Origin: Acidimicrobiales bacterium
Lineage (GTDB): Bacteria; Actinomycetota; Acidimicrobiia; Acidimicrobiales; SHLQ01
Length of the DNA stretch: 64,000 nucleotides
Assembly (NCBI GenBank): GCA_020628865.1
Contig: JAHDEJ010000004.1
Location: forward strand, 1-64,000
Direction: 5' to 3'
The notes under the pieces were generated by a model. That model was not told the origin of the DNA. It saw only the letters and a program-made list of their open reading frames with translations, and ran no database searches. Below are positions 9,880-17,192 of the stretch, one piece after another; positions within the stretch are counted from its first letter, which is position 1; each line of letters opens with the position of its first letter. The translations under genes and the position numbers were made by a program.

Positions 9880-10278
9880 TCAGCCGGTGACGGTGATCGT
9901 CGACACCATCGAGGGGTGCAGGGCGCAGAAGTACTCGTAGGTCCCGGGTTCGGTCGGCAAGGTCACCGAGCCGCTCTCGCCGGGCTGGAGGAGTCCGGTG
10001 TCGAACGAACCGTCCCGTGCGGTGACGGTGTGCGGCGCTCCATCGACGTTGTCGACGGTGATCGTTGCGCCCGGCTGCCCGGAGTCGGCTCCGCTGTAGG
10101 AGAAGCTGGCGATCGTGATCACCGAGCCGGTCGGCGCTGCTGGTGTGGAGGTGCTTGCCGCCACCGGTTCGCTCGCTGCGACCGTCGGTGGATCCGTGTC
10201 ACCGGATCGGAACAGTCCGATCACGGCAAGGCCGGCGACCACAGCGCAGATGGCCAGGGTGGGAGTGAGACGTTTCAT
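9880..10278 (-). CDS. Exported cupredoxin (plastocyanin/amicyanin-like)
   Basis: The 132-residue product has an N-terminal membrane anchor or signal (about residues 8-24) and a Thr/Pro/Ala linker. It ends in a small beta-barrel domain with a type 1 copper site: the His of GAPHTV near 82, then FCALHPSM (near 119-126), giving the Cys, His and Met ligands. It should carry single electrons outside the membrane. Downstream, the 57-base gap to the next gene is a low-complexity string of GATTGGGGGATTGG-like units on the plus strand, which carries the AAGGAAAG ribosome site of the lipoprotein gene. Confidence 0.88.
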   Translation of the reverse strand: MKRLTPTLAICAVVAGLAVIGLFRSGDTDPPTVAASEPVAASTSTPAAPTGSVITIASFSYSGADSGQPGATITVDNVDGAPHTVTARDGSFDTGLLQPGESGSVTLPTEPGTYEYFCALHPSMVSTITVTG

Positions 10279-10308
10279 GAGGTGATGCCTTTCGGGACGT
10301 GGTGTCGA

Positions 10309-10884
10309 TCAGACGCCGGGGAAGCCGATGGTCGTGAAGAACCACAGCGAGGACGAGAACCAGATGCCGGTGAGGACGGCGACGAGCAGCCCGCCGACAG
10401 CGGGCAGTGCCCACCCGGGCACGCGTTCGCTCCGAAGCACGAGCATCTTGGTGACGAAGGCGCCGTAGAAGGCGCAGCCGAGCAGCGAGTGCACGAGCAC
10501 CCGGGTCGTGGTCTGCTGGAAACCGAGCGCCCACAGGCAGTGGTAGGCGACCGGGATGGTCAGCACGAACGCTGCCGTGCCGAGCCAGCGGTGGGCGGGG
10601 CCCGTCCACGCCGGAGCCTCGCCGGCGCCGGGAAGTCGGCCCCACATCCAGGCAGCAGACAGGAGCTGTCCGATGCCGAGGGCTGCAGCGCCTGTGGTCA
10701 ACCAGGCCTTCATGGGAAGGACCGCTGGAAAACCGAAGGCGAAGATGGTCTGCCCTGTCGGCGTGTGCAGCCGGGCGTACACCCCCAGGCTGATCGAGAC
10801 CAGGGCGCCCACGGCCACGAGTGCCCCGAGCGTCGATCGGTGGGGAGTGGCAGCTGGTGCCAGGTTGGTTGCGTTCGCCGTCAT
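10309..10884 (-). CDS. DUF6529-family membrane protein (cytochrome b561-like)
   Basis: The 191-residue product has five predicted membrane helices with histidines placed within or next to them (in PAHRWLG, VAYHCLW and LVHSLLG), a pattern that suggests haem b binding, and matches the DUF6529 family. It is the first gene of the leftward unit that continues with the cupredoxin (30-base gap) and the COG4315 lipoprotein. Together these could move electrons between the membrane and a copper protein outside. The chemistry is inferred; no family member is characterised to my knowledge. Confidence 0.72.
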   Translation of the reverse strand: MTANATNLAPAATPHRSTLGALVAVGALVSISLGVYARLHTPTGQTIFAFGFPAVLPMKAWLTTGAAALGIGQLLSAAWMWGRLPGAGEAPAWTGPAHRWLGTAAFVLTIPVAYHCLWALGFQQTTTRVLVHSLLGCAFYGAFVTKMLVLRSERVPGWALPAVGGLLVAVLTGIWFSSSLWFFTTIGFPGV

Positions 10885-10944
10885 CTGTGGTCGTCCTCTC
10901 CGTGCCTGATGTGCGGATTCGATGACCAGTACGCTGAGCCGAGC

Positions 10945-10969
10945 AATCTGGTTCGCGATTTCCCAGATT
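10945..10969. promoter_or_regulatory. Inverted repeat between the divergent DUF6529 and ECF sigma operons
   Basis: AATCTGG and CCAGATT form a perfect 7-bp dyad with an 11-base spacer, placed about 30 bases before the preferred sigma factor start. It lies between two divergent operons and could be an operator for either. It falls within the coding region if the sigma gene starts at 10922 instead. Confidence 0.4.
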
Positions 10970-10996
10970 CTTTTTGGACGTGATCGAAGGACAGGC

Positions 10997-11569
10997 GTGG
11001 ACGATCTGGTGGCCCGGTTCCGGGCCGGTGAGGAAGCAGCGGTTCGGGAGGTGCATCAGCGCTACGCCGGGGCCGTGAGAACGGTGGCCCGTTCCCAGCT
11101 GTCCGACCCCGAATTGATCTCCGAGGTCGTGCAGCAGACGTTCATCAAGGCCTGGCGGGCGGCGTCATCGTTCGAGCCCGGCCGGGAGTTCGCGCCCTGG
11201 CTCTACGCGATCGCCCGTCGAACGACGATCGACGTGATCCGTCGCGAGGGCCGACAAGCACACACGACTGTGGACGAGGAGCAGGAGGCCGAACCCGGAA
11301 CCTCGGAATCGTTCGAGCACGTGTGGGAGCGGTGGGAGGTCCGGCGGGCGGTGGACGAACTTCCGGCCGGTGAGCGCGAGGTCGTGCGCCTGTCGAATCT
11401 CGAGGGATTCACCCACGAAGAGGTGGCGATGCGGCTCGGGGTTCCGATCGGCACCGTGAAGTCCCGATCCGCGCGTGCGTATCGAAGATTGGCATCCTCA
11501 TTGAGACATCTGGATCTTTTCGCGAACCAAACCGGGGTCGCCCACGTAGAGGGAGGTGAAGCGCAATGA
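10997..11569 (+). CDS. ECF-family RNA polymerase sigma factor
   Basis: From the GTG at 10997 the product has 190 residues with sigma region 2 (EEAAVREVHQRYAG to WLYAIARRTTIDVIRRE) and region 4 (LPAGEREVVRLSNLEGF, then a helix-turn-helix in EEVAMRLGVPIGTVKSR). An ATG at 10922 is in frame, but the shorter form fits the usual ECF N-terminus, has GAAGGA just before it, and leaves room for the inverted repeat upstream. The stop overlaps the start of the next gene by four bases (ATGA). That gene encodes an RskA-like anti-sigma factor, so this sigma is probably held at the membrane until a signal arrives. Confidence 0.9.
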   Translation: MDDLVARFRAGEEAAVREVHQRYAGAVRTVARSQLSDPELISEVVQQTFIKAWRAASSFEPGREFAPWLYAIARRTTIDVIRREGRQAHTTVDEEQEAEPGTSESFEHVWERWEVRRAVDELPAGEREVVRLSNLEGFTHEEVAMRLGVPIGTVKSRSARAYRRLASSLRHLDLFANQTGVAHVEGGEAQ

Positions 11570-12210
11570 ATGAGCATGATCGTGAAGACGAGCTGAGTGA
11601 AGACGAAGTGCGACAGCTCGACGCGCTGCTGTCGAATCCCGACCTGTGGGATGCCGCCGACCCGGCCGATGAAGATGCCATCGTCGCGGCGATCCTGGCG
11701 GAGGCCGCCGCTGAGCCGGAGGTCGAGGCCGCGGCTGATCCTGTTCCGGACAACGTGATTCCGATCGCTCGGCATCGCCGATGGGTGGCGCCGGCGCTCA
11801 GCGCGGCGGCAGCCGTCATCGTCGTGTTGCTCGGGCTCGGCATCGTGAATGCGATCGCCGACCGCCCTGTCGACGGTGAAGTGGAGCTGGCGTTGGACGG
11901 AACCGATCTGGCCCCGGACGCCACGGCCACGGCCCGAATCGTCGATCTGCCGGCCGGCTCTCGGATCCGCCTCGATGTCGAGGGTCTCGAACCGGCGGCG
12001 CCCGGCACGTACTACGAGGTGTGGCTGCGTCAGGACGCCGAGATCGGCGTGAGCGCCGGGACCTTCCATCTCCGTGGCGATGGCGACATCGAGCTGTGGG
12101 CTGGAGTGTCGCTGAACGACTATCCGCTCGTCACCATCACGGTGCAGGAAGAGGCCGAACCGGTCTCCTCGGGTCGTGTGGTGTTGAAGGCGTTGGCGAC
12201 CGGCGGCTGA
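11566..12210 (+). CDS. RskA-like membrane anti-sigma factor
   Basis: The 214-residue product has an acidic cytoplasmic N-terminal region (residues 1-65), one membrane helix (about 68-92, WVAPALSAAAAVIVVLLG), and an outer domain of the anti-sigma-K type with YYEVWLRQDAEIGVSAGTF. No zinc-binding HxxxCxxC motif is present in the N-terminal part. It should hold the cognate ECF sigma factor at the membrane. The gene overlaps the sigma gene by four bases and soxR follows after two bases, so all three are probably one transcript. Confidence 0.85.
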   Translation: MNEHDREDELSEDEVRQLDALLSNPDLWDAADPADEDAIVAAILAEAAAEPEVEAAADPVPDNVIPIARHRRWVAPALSAAAAVIVVLLGLGIVNAIADRPVDGEVELALDGTDLAPDATATARIVDLPAGSRIRLDVEGLEPAAPGTYYEVWLRQDAEIGVSAGTFHLRGDGDIELWAGVSLNDYPLVTITVQEEAEPVSSGRVVLKALATGG

Positions 12211-12212
12211 CG

Positions 12213-12674
12213 GTGTCCGAGCTGCGCGGGGATGAGCTCATGTCGATCGGCGAAGTCGCCGAGCGCAGCGGGGTCGCGACGTCGGCGATCCGGTACTACG
12301 AGGAACGCGGCCTCATTCACTCGACCCGGACCACCGGAAATCAGCGACGGTTCGCCCGGGAATCGATCCGCCGGATCGCCTTCATCACGGCGGCGCAGGC
12401 GGTTGGTCGTTCGCTCGACGAGATTGCCGAATCGTTGGCGTCGCTGCCGGAGGGTCGGACGCCCACCACGGCGGACTGGTCCGAGCTGGCGACCAGCTGG
12501 CGCCCGCGGCTCGACGAGCACATTGCGCGGTTGGTCGATCTGCGGGAGAAGTTGGATGCCTGCATCGGTTGTGGGTGCTTGTCGATCGAGCGGTGTGCGA
12601 TCTACAACGCCGACGACGGTGCCGCCGTTCAGGGGCCCGGCCCCCGCTACTTGATGGGCGACGAACCGGCCTGA
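12213..12674 (+). CDS. soxR: SoxR-type redox-sensing MerR regulator
   Basis: The 153-residue product has a MerR helix-turn-helix (SIGEVAERSGVATSAIRYYEERGL), a dimerisation helix, and the iron-sulfur loop CIGCGCLSIERC. This gives C117, C120, C122 and C128, the C-x2-C-x-C-x5-C pattern that holds the [2Fe-2S] cluster of SoxR. SoxR activates promoters with an overlong spacer when its cluster is oxidised. The GTG at 12213 is preferred because the residues it adds (ELRGDEL) match the usual SoxR N-terminus; an ATG at 12240 is the other choice. No SoxR box was seen in front of its own operon; the nearest clear one drives the Rieske gene at 8983. Confidence 0.9.
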   Translation: MSELRGDELMSIGEVAERSGVATSAIRYYEERGLIHSTRTTGNQRRFARESIRRIAFITAAQAVGRSLDEIAESLASLPEGRTPTTADWSELATSWRPRLDEHIARLVDLREKLDACIGCGCLSIERCAIYNADDGAAVQGPGPRYLMGDEPA

Positions 12675-12723
12675 CCCGGGGCAGCGTCCTTCGCTGTTGA
12701 TCGAGTCGACGTACGTTGGGCGA

Positions 12724-13926
12724 ATGCCAGTTCTCCCGTTGCCGACCCCGGGTCGAGTCGAGGTCGAGCAGTGGGTCGATGCACATCTGGGGCATCTCAC
12801 ACTGGAGACCGATGTTGCCGGTTCGACGCGATTCTTCGGTGGTCAGCGCGCCGCCGATGCGGCACTGCAGGCGTTCGATGTGGCCGGGTATGCGGCCCGC
12901 CGGAACGAAGTCCTGCCCGTTGGCCGCCGGGGCGCTTCGGCATTGTCGCCATGGATCCGACATGGCTTGCTGACGCTCGCCGAGGTCTGGGATCACGTGG
13001 CCGATGGGCCGGAGCGCGACGTTCGCAAGTACCGGGACGAGTTGTTGTGGCAGGAGTACGCCCGGCATGTCTATGCGCGGCTCGGTCGTCGGACCGCGGA
13101 AGGACTGCGTCATGAGCGGGCGGTGGTGCCTGCCGACGGGTGGGACCGATCGATGGCGTGTCTCGACGCGGTCGTGGGGGAGCTCGAGTCGGACGGCTGG
13201 CTGGTGAACCAGACCCGGATGTGGCTTTCAAGCGACTGGACTGTTCGCCACGGCGGTCGCTGGCAGGAGGGCGAGGACCGTTTCTTCCAGCACCTCCTCG
13301 ATGGGTCGAGGGCGGCCAATCGTGTGGGCTGGCAGTGGACGACCGGGGTTGGTTCGTCGAAGCCGTACGGATTCAGCCGCTGGCAGGTGGAGAAGCGAGC
13401 GCCGGGGCTGTGCGCGACCTGCCCGCACGAACGGACGTGTCCCATCGGCGATTGGCCGGACGATGCCGTCGAGACCGTGGCGGTGACACCCGTCGAGTTG
13501 GGCAAGGTGGCCGGCCCGCCGGCGCTTGCGGGCCCGCTCCATCCGGAGTCGCTCGGCGAACCGGAGGCGGTCTGGCTGACGGCGGAATCGCTGGGCGATC
13601 GTGACCCGGCCCTCGTTGCCCACCCCGAGCTCCCTGTGGTCTTCGTCTTCGATGCGCCGCTGTTGTCTCGCCTGCGACTGAGCGCGAAACGCCTCGTCTT
13701 TCTGGTGGAGACGCTGGCCGAGCTCGCCGAACATCGAGATCTGGAGATCCGGCTCGGTCGGGTCGTCGACGAGCTCGACGGTCGGCGCCTTGCGGTCACG
13801 CACGCGCCGGTTCCCGGATTCGCGGAGCGGTCGTCGGTGCTCGACGTCGTCGTGCGTCATCCGTACCCCTGGCTGCGACCGCCACACTCCGGCAGCATCC
13901 GCAGCTTCAGCGCCTGGCGTCGCTGA
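12724..13926 (+). CDS. Photolyase/cryptochrome-family protein with reversed domain order
   Basis: The 400-residue product begins, not ends, with the FAD-binding helical domain of photolyases (about 30-225): ALSPWIRHGLL (73-83), an ELLWQEYARH block, GWLVNQTRMWLSSDW (158-172) and GWQWTTGVGSSKPY (202-215). A short linker holds three cysteines (C230, C233, C239). The last part (about 280-375) looks like the alpha/beta domain that normally comes first: AVWLTAESLGDRDPAL, VVFVFDAPLLSRL, then AKRLVFLVETLAELA. The family repairs UV-damaged DNA or senses light. The domain order suggests a circular permutation. The ATG at 12724 was chosen because family similarity starts soon after it. Confidence 0.8.
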   Translation: MPVLPLPTPGRVEVEQWVDAHLGHLTLETDVAGSTRFFGGQRAADAALQAFDVAGYAARRNEVLPVGRRGASALSPWIRHGLLTLAEVWDHVADGPERDVRKYRDELLWQEYARHVYARLGRRTAEGLRHERAVVPADGWDRSMACLDAVVGELESDGWLVNQTRMWLSSDWTVRHGGRWQEGEDRFFQHLLDGSRAANRVGWQWTTGVGSSKPYGFSRWQVEKRAPGLCATCPHERTCPIGDWPDDAVETVAVTPVELGKVAGPPALAGPLHPESLGEPEAVWLTAESLGDRDPALVAHPELPVVFVFDAPLLSRLRLSAKRLVFLVETLAELAEHRDLEIRLGRVVDELDGRRLAVTHAPVPGFAERSSVLDVVVRHPYPWLRPPHSGSIRSFSAWRR

Positions 13927-13947
13927 CCGCGCCCACCCCCGCCCCGG

Positions 13948-13994
13948 ATCTGTGCAGCGCCAGATGCCGGAGCGGCACCTGCTGCTGCACAGAT
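13948..13994 (+). terminator. Long hairpin after the photolyase-family gene
   Basis: ATCTGTGCAGC and GCTGCACAGAT form a perfect 11-bp stem around a 25-base loop that can itself pair GCC with GGC. It is followed by CTTTGGGATTTCTCTT. It starts 21 bases after the stop at 13926 and ends before the promoter at 14009, so termination is the likeliest role. Confidence 0.55.
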
Positions 13995-14008
13995 CTTTGG
14001 GATTTCTC

Positions 14009-14060
14009 TTGACTTGAGCGACCGCTCAATTCATACTCAAGCTATTGAGCAAGTGCTCAA
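14009..14060 (+). promoter_or_regulatory. Promoter with two tandem TetR-type operators
   Basis: A -35 box TTGACT (14009-14014) and a -10 box CATACT (14032-14037) are 17 bases apart. Two perfect 16-bp palindromes with the shared pattern TTGAGCR-N2-YGCTCAA lie at 14014-14029 (inside the spacer) and 14045-14060 (just downstream). They are 31 bases apart, three helical turns, which suits cooperative binding on one DNA face. The third gene of the operon encodes a TetR protein, so feedback control is likely. Confidence 0.82.
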
Positions 14061-14085
14061 ACAACGAAACCATCGGAGGATGGAC

Positions 14086-14499
14086 ATGAACTATCTGATC
14101 TGGACCCACGTCGCATACGGCATCGCAGCGGTGATGCTCACGGCAGTGCTCGCCCGCACCTTGTTCCGCCATGGCGCCCTGTTCCTCGAGAGCGTCTTCG
14201 AAGACAACGCCCGAATGGCGAACGCCGTGAACCGGCTGCTCGTGACCGGCTTCTACATGCTCAACCTCGGATACGCCCTGCTGCTGTTCCGGTCGAACGA
14301 AGCGGAGACCACGCTGCAGGCGACCGAAGTCCTCGTCACCAAACTCGGCGTCCTGCTGCTGAGTCTCGGCATCATCCACTTCGTCAACATGGCGGTCTTC
14401 TGGAAGATCCGGCGAGCGAGCGACGCCCGCAACTTCACGCCGGCCATGCCCAGCGTGCGGATGCCACCGCCTCCGGCCCCGACCGCTGTCAAGGTCTGA
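14086..14499 (+). CDS. Small integral membrane protein of the TetR operon
   Basis: The 137-residue product has three or four membrane helices (near residues 5-25, 45-65 and 85-110) and a proline-rich tail. I do not recognise the family. The ATG at 14086 is chosen because GGAGG lies six bases before it; an ATG at 14080 is too close to that site. It is the first gene of a three-gene unit with a DCC-family protein and a TetR regulator, and the next gene starts two bases after its stop. Confidence 0.75.
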   Translation: MNYLIWTHVAYGIAAVMLTAVLARTLFRHGALFLESVFEDNARMANAVNRLLVTGFYMLNLGYALLLFRSNEAETTLQATEVLVTKLGVLLLSLGIIHFVNMAVFWKIRRASDARNFTPAMPSVRMPPPPAPTAVKV

Positions 14500-14501
14500 G
14501 C

Positions 14502-14945
14502 GTGTACGGGCCCCGCGACCGATGGGACCGGCTCGAGGCCGATTGGCCCCCGAGCCGGCTCACCATCATCTACGACGACACCTGCGAGCTCTGTCGGCGA
14601 TGCCGTCTGTGGTTGGCGATCCAGCCGTGTCACGTTCAACTGCGGTTCCTTCGCACCAGCGACCCGGTGGTCCGAGAGCTCTACGGCGACCAGCCCTGGT
14701 ACCAGATCGAGCTGATGGTCCTGGACGATCACGGCCGGGGCTGGATCGGCCCGGAGGCGTTCCTCATGTGCCTCTGGGCGACCCGACGCTGGCGGTCCAT
14801 GTCGTTCCGCCTGACGGGCACGGCGTTTGCGCCGCTGGCCGAGCGGTTCTTCCACGCACTTTCGGCCAACCGGTCGCTAGTCTCGGGGATGCTCAGAACC
14901 CACCACTGCGACGGTGACAACTGTCAGGTCGAGGTGGCCGGATGA
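14502..14945 (+). CDS. DCC-family (DUF393) thiol-disulfide-type protein
   Basis: The 147-residue product carries the family signature early on, IIYDDTCELCRRC (near residues 19-31), with the Asp-x-x-Cys-x-x-Cys core, and the FLRTSDP segment that follows. Family members are predicted thiol-disulfide oxidoreductases; few have a tested role. A further CDGDNC cysteine pair is near the end. The start is a GTG at 14502, two bases after the membrane protein gene, and its stop overlaps the TetR gene by four bases, so all three are coupled. Confidence 0.85.
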   Translation: MYGPRDRWDRLEADWPPSRLTIIYDDTCELCRRCRLWLAIQPCHVQLRFLRTSDPVVRELYGDQPWYQIELMVLDDHGRGWIGPEAFLMCLWATRRWRSMSFRLTGTAFAPLAERFFHALSANRSLVSGMLRTHHCDGDNCQVEVAG

Positions 14946-15610
14946 ACCTCGGGACTCGTCGCATGGCCGCACCAAAGAAGCGCACTTCCGCCACCGGGGA
15001 AGAAACGCAGGCCCGCATCGTCGCTGCGACGATCCGAACGCTTCGCAACGAGGGAATCCGGGGAACGAGCGCCCGAGCAATTGCCCGGGAGGGCGACTTC
15101 AATCAGGCGCTGATCTTCTATCACTTCGGCTCGGTCGACGATCTGGTCATCGCCGCAGTGGCCGAGCTCAGCAACAAGCGGATGCAGCGTCACAAGGCCA
15201 GGCTCGAAGAGGCAGAGCGGCTCAGCGATCTCATTCGCATCGCTCGCCTGCTGAATGCCGAGGATCGCGCCGACGACAACATGACCGTGCTGACGCAGGC
15301 CTTCGCCGGAGCCCGAGGCGACACCGACATGGGCCCGAAGCTCTACGACGAGCTCGAGCCGTGGAACCGCATGCTCGCCGAATCGATCCGGCGAACGTTG
15401 GGTTCGTCGCCGTTGGCGACGGCGGTTCCGCACGAACGGATTGCACAGGCGATCGGAGCGCTGTTCCTGGGCATCGAGCTCCTCGACGACCTCGATCCCG
15501 AACGGGCCAACGCCGAGGAGCTCTTCGACACGCTCGAACCACTCGCCACGATGCTCGAGTCGTTGCTCGACTCGCCGTTGTTGCAATCGCTCACCCCGCC
15601 GGACGCCTGA
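14942..15610 (+). CDS. TetR-family transcriptional regulator
   Basis: The 222-residue product has the TetR DNA-binding domain near residues 22-68 (ARIVAATIRTLRNEGIRGTSARAIAREGDFNQALIFYHF split over the helix-turn-helix) and a helical ligand domain after it. It overlaps the DCC gene by four bases. Two palindromic sites of TetR length sit on the operon promoter 0.9 kb upstream, so it most likely represses its own operon. The inducing ligand is not known. Confidence 0.92.
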   Translation: MNLGTRRMAAPKKRTSATGEETQARIVAATIRTLRNEGIRGTSARAIAREGDFNQALIFYHFGSVDDLVIAAVAELSNKRMQRHKARLEEAERLSDLIRIARLLNAEDRADDNMTVLTQAFAGARGDTDMGPKLYDELEPWNRMLAESIRRTLGSSPLATAVPHERIAQAIGALFLGIELLDDLDPERANAEELFDTLEPLATMLESLLDSPLLQSLTPPDA

Positions 15611-15657
15611 GTCCGCCGAGCGTGCAGGGCCTCCGGCCCGGCCCGTAGTCTTGGGCC

Positions 15658-16155
15658 ATGACTGACGCAATCGACCCGAAGTTCTTCCGCCGCGTGATGG
15701 GCCAGGTGCCCACGACCGTCACCGTCGTCACGGCGATGGTCGACGACGAGCCCCAGGCAATGGTGATCGGCAGCTTTGTGAGCGTGTCGCTCGAACCGCC
15801 GCTCGCCGGCTTCTTCTGCACGACCGGGTCCTACTCGTGGCAGCAGCTGAAGCAGGCCGACGTTCTCGGTGTCAACGTGCTCGGCGCTGACCAGATCGAT
15901 GTGAGCAACGCATGCATGCGTGAGCCGGCCGAACGGTTCGATGGCCTCGACTGGTCCATCGACGGTGGCGCACCTCGAATCGCTGGAACCACGGCGTGGA
16001 TCACGCTCACGCCGAACCAGGTCATCGACGCCGGCGACCACGAGTTCGCGCTCTGCAACGTCACCGGTATGGAGGTGCCGGACGAGGCGAACGAGCCGGT
16101 CATCTTCTACGGCGGCGCCTACCGCGAGCTCGCACCGCTGCCCGACGCCGACTGA
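15658..16155 (+). CDS. Flavin reductase-like FMN-binding protein
   Basis: The 165-residue product matches the FMN-binding split barrel of the flavin reductase family: VTVVTAMVDDEPQAMVIGSF near 19-38, SVSLEPPLAGFF, then a late HEFALCNV segment and the YGGAYREL end. Such proteins reduce FMN or FAD with NAD(P)H, often for a partner monooxygenase. No partner monooxygenase is adjacent. Its stop codon overlaps the ATG of the deacetylase gene by one base, so the two are probably coupled. Confidence 0.88.
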   Translation: MTDAIDPKFFRRVMGQVPTTVTVVTAMVDDEPQAMVIGSFVSVSLEPPLAGFFCTTGSYSWQQLKQADVLGVNVLGADQIDVSNACMREPAERFDGLDWSIDGGAPRIAGTTAWITLTPNQVIDAGDHEFALCNVTGMEVPDEANEPVIFYGGAYRELAPLPDAD

Positions 16156-17183
16156 TGAAGGTCGTCCGCGGCGACGGGCATCGGGCGCACTTCCCCGACG
16201 GCGAGATCTCGGGCGGGAAGCTCGTCCGACCGTTCGAGTGCCCTGAACGCGTCGAGTACATCGAGGCGGCCCTCGACCAGGCCGGCCTGACCGATGACGT
16301 CGAGCCGACCGCCGTTCCCGATTCGCTGCTCCGCCAGGTCCACGACACGGACTACGTGGACTTCCTGCACGACGCCTGGAACGACTGGACGGCCGCCGGG
16401 TACTCCGGTGACATGATCCCGACCTGCTTCCCCGCCCGACGGATGGTGCAACGGGTACCGAACGACATCGACGGACGGCTCGGGTACTACGCCTTCGCTG
16501 CGGAGACGTCCATCACCGATGGAACGTGGGCGGCCGCCCACGAGGCAGCCTCCATTGCGCACACCGCCCAGAAGCTGGTGAGCGGTGGGGACGCTGCGGC
16601 CTTCGCACTCTGTCGCCCGCCCGGCCATCACGCCTCGCGTGACTTCTTCGGTGGGTACTGCTTCCTGAACAACGCCGCCGTCGCCGCTCAGGGGTTTCGC
16701 AACGATGGTGCGGATCGGGTCGCGGTCCTCGACGTCGACTTCCATCACGGCAACGGCACACAGGACATCTTCTGGGAACGCAACGACGTGTTCTTTGCGT
16801 CTCTGCACGGGGATCCGCGGAGCGAGTTCCCGCACTTTCTCGGCTTCGCCGACGAAACGGGCGCAGGTGACGGCGCCGGCGCCACGTTGAACCACCCGAT
16901 GGAGCCCGGCACCGGGTTCGAGGAGTGGTCGGCGGCGCTCGGCGATGCCCTGGCCCGAATCGAGCGCCACGGCGTCGACGCGCTGGTCGTTTCCCTCGGT
17001 GTGGACACCTACCTCGCCGACCCGATCAGCAGCTTCAAGCTCGACTCGCCGGACTTCTCGACCATGGGCCGGATGATCGGCGAGGCCGGCATGCCGACCG
17101 TCTACTGCATGGAGGGCGGCTACGCCGTCGAGGAGATCGGTGTGAACACGGTCAACGTCCTGACGGGGCATCTGGACGCATAG
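16155..17183 (+). CDS. Histone-deacetylase-family amidohydrolase (acetylpolyamine type)
   Basis: The 342-residue product has the whole zinc deacetylase signature: RPPGHHAS (paired catalytic histidines), DVDFHHGNGTQD (metal-binding Asp and His), SLGVDTY (second metal-binding Asp) and MEGGY near the end. The early HFPDGEISGGK and PFECPERVEYI segments resemble bacterial acetylpolyamine amidohydrolases, which remove acetyl groups from acetylated polyamines. The start is fixed by the TGATG overlap with the flavin reductase gene. A polyamine transport and amine oxidation locus lies 14 kb to the right, which supports this substrate class without proving it. Confidence 0.88.
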   Translation: MKVVRGDGHRAHFPDGEISGGKLVRPFECPERVEYIEAALDQAGLTDDVEPTAVPDSLLRQVHDTDYVDFLHDAWNDWTAAGYSGDMIPTCFPARRMVQRVPNDIDGRLGYYAFAAETSITDGTWAAAHEAASIAHTAQKLVSGGDAAAFALCRPPGHHASRDFFGGYCFLNNAAVAAQGFRNDGADRVAVLDVDFHHGNGTQDIFWERNDVFFASLHGDPRSEFPHFLGFADETGAGDGAGATLNHPMEPGTGFEEWSAALGDALARIERHGVDALVVSLGVDTYLADPISSFKLDSPDFSTMGRMIGEAGMPTVYCMEGGYAVEEIGVNTVNVLTGHLDA

Positions 17184-17192
17184 CCTGAACGG

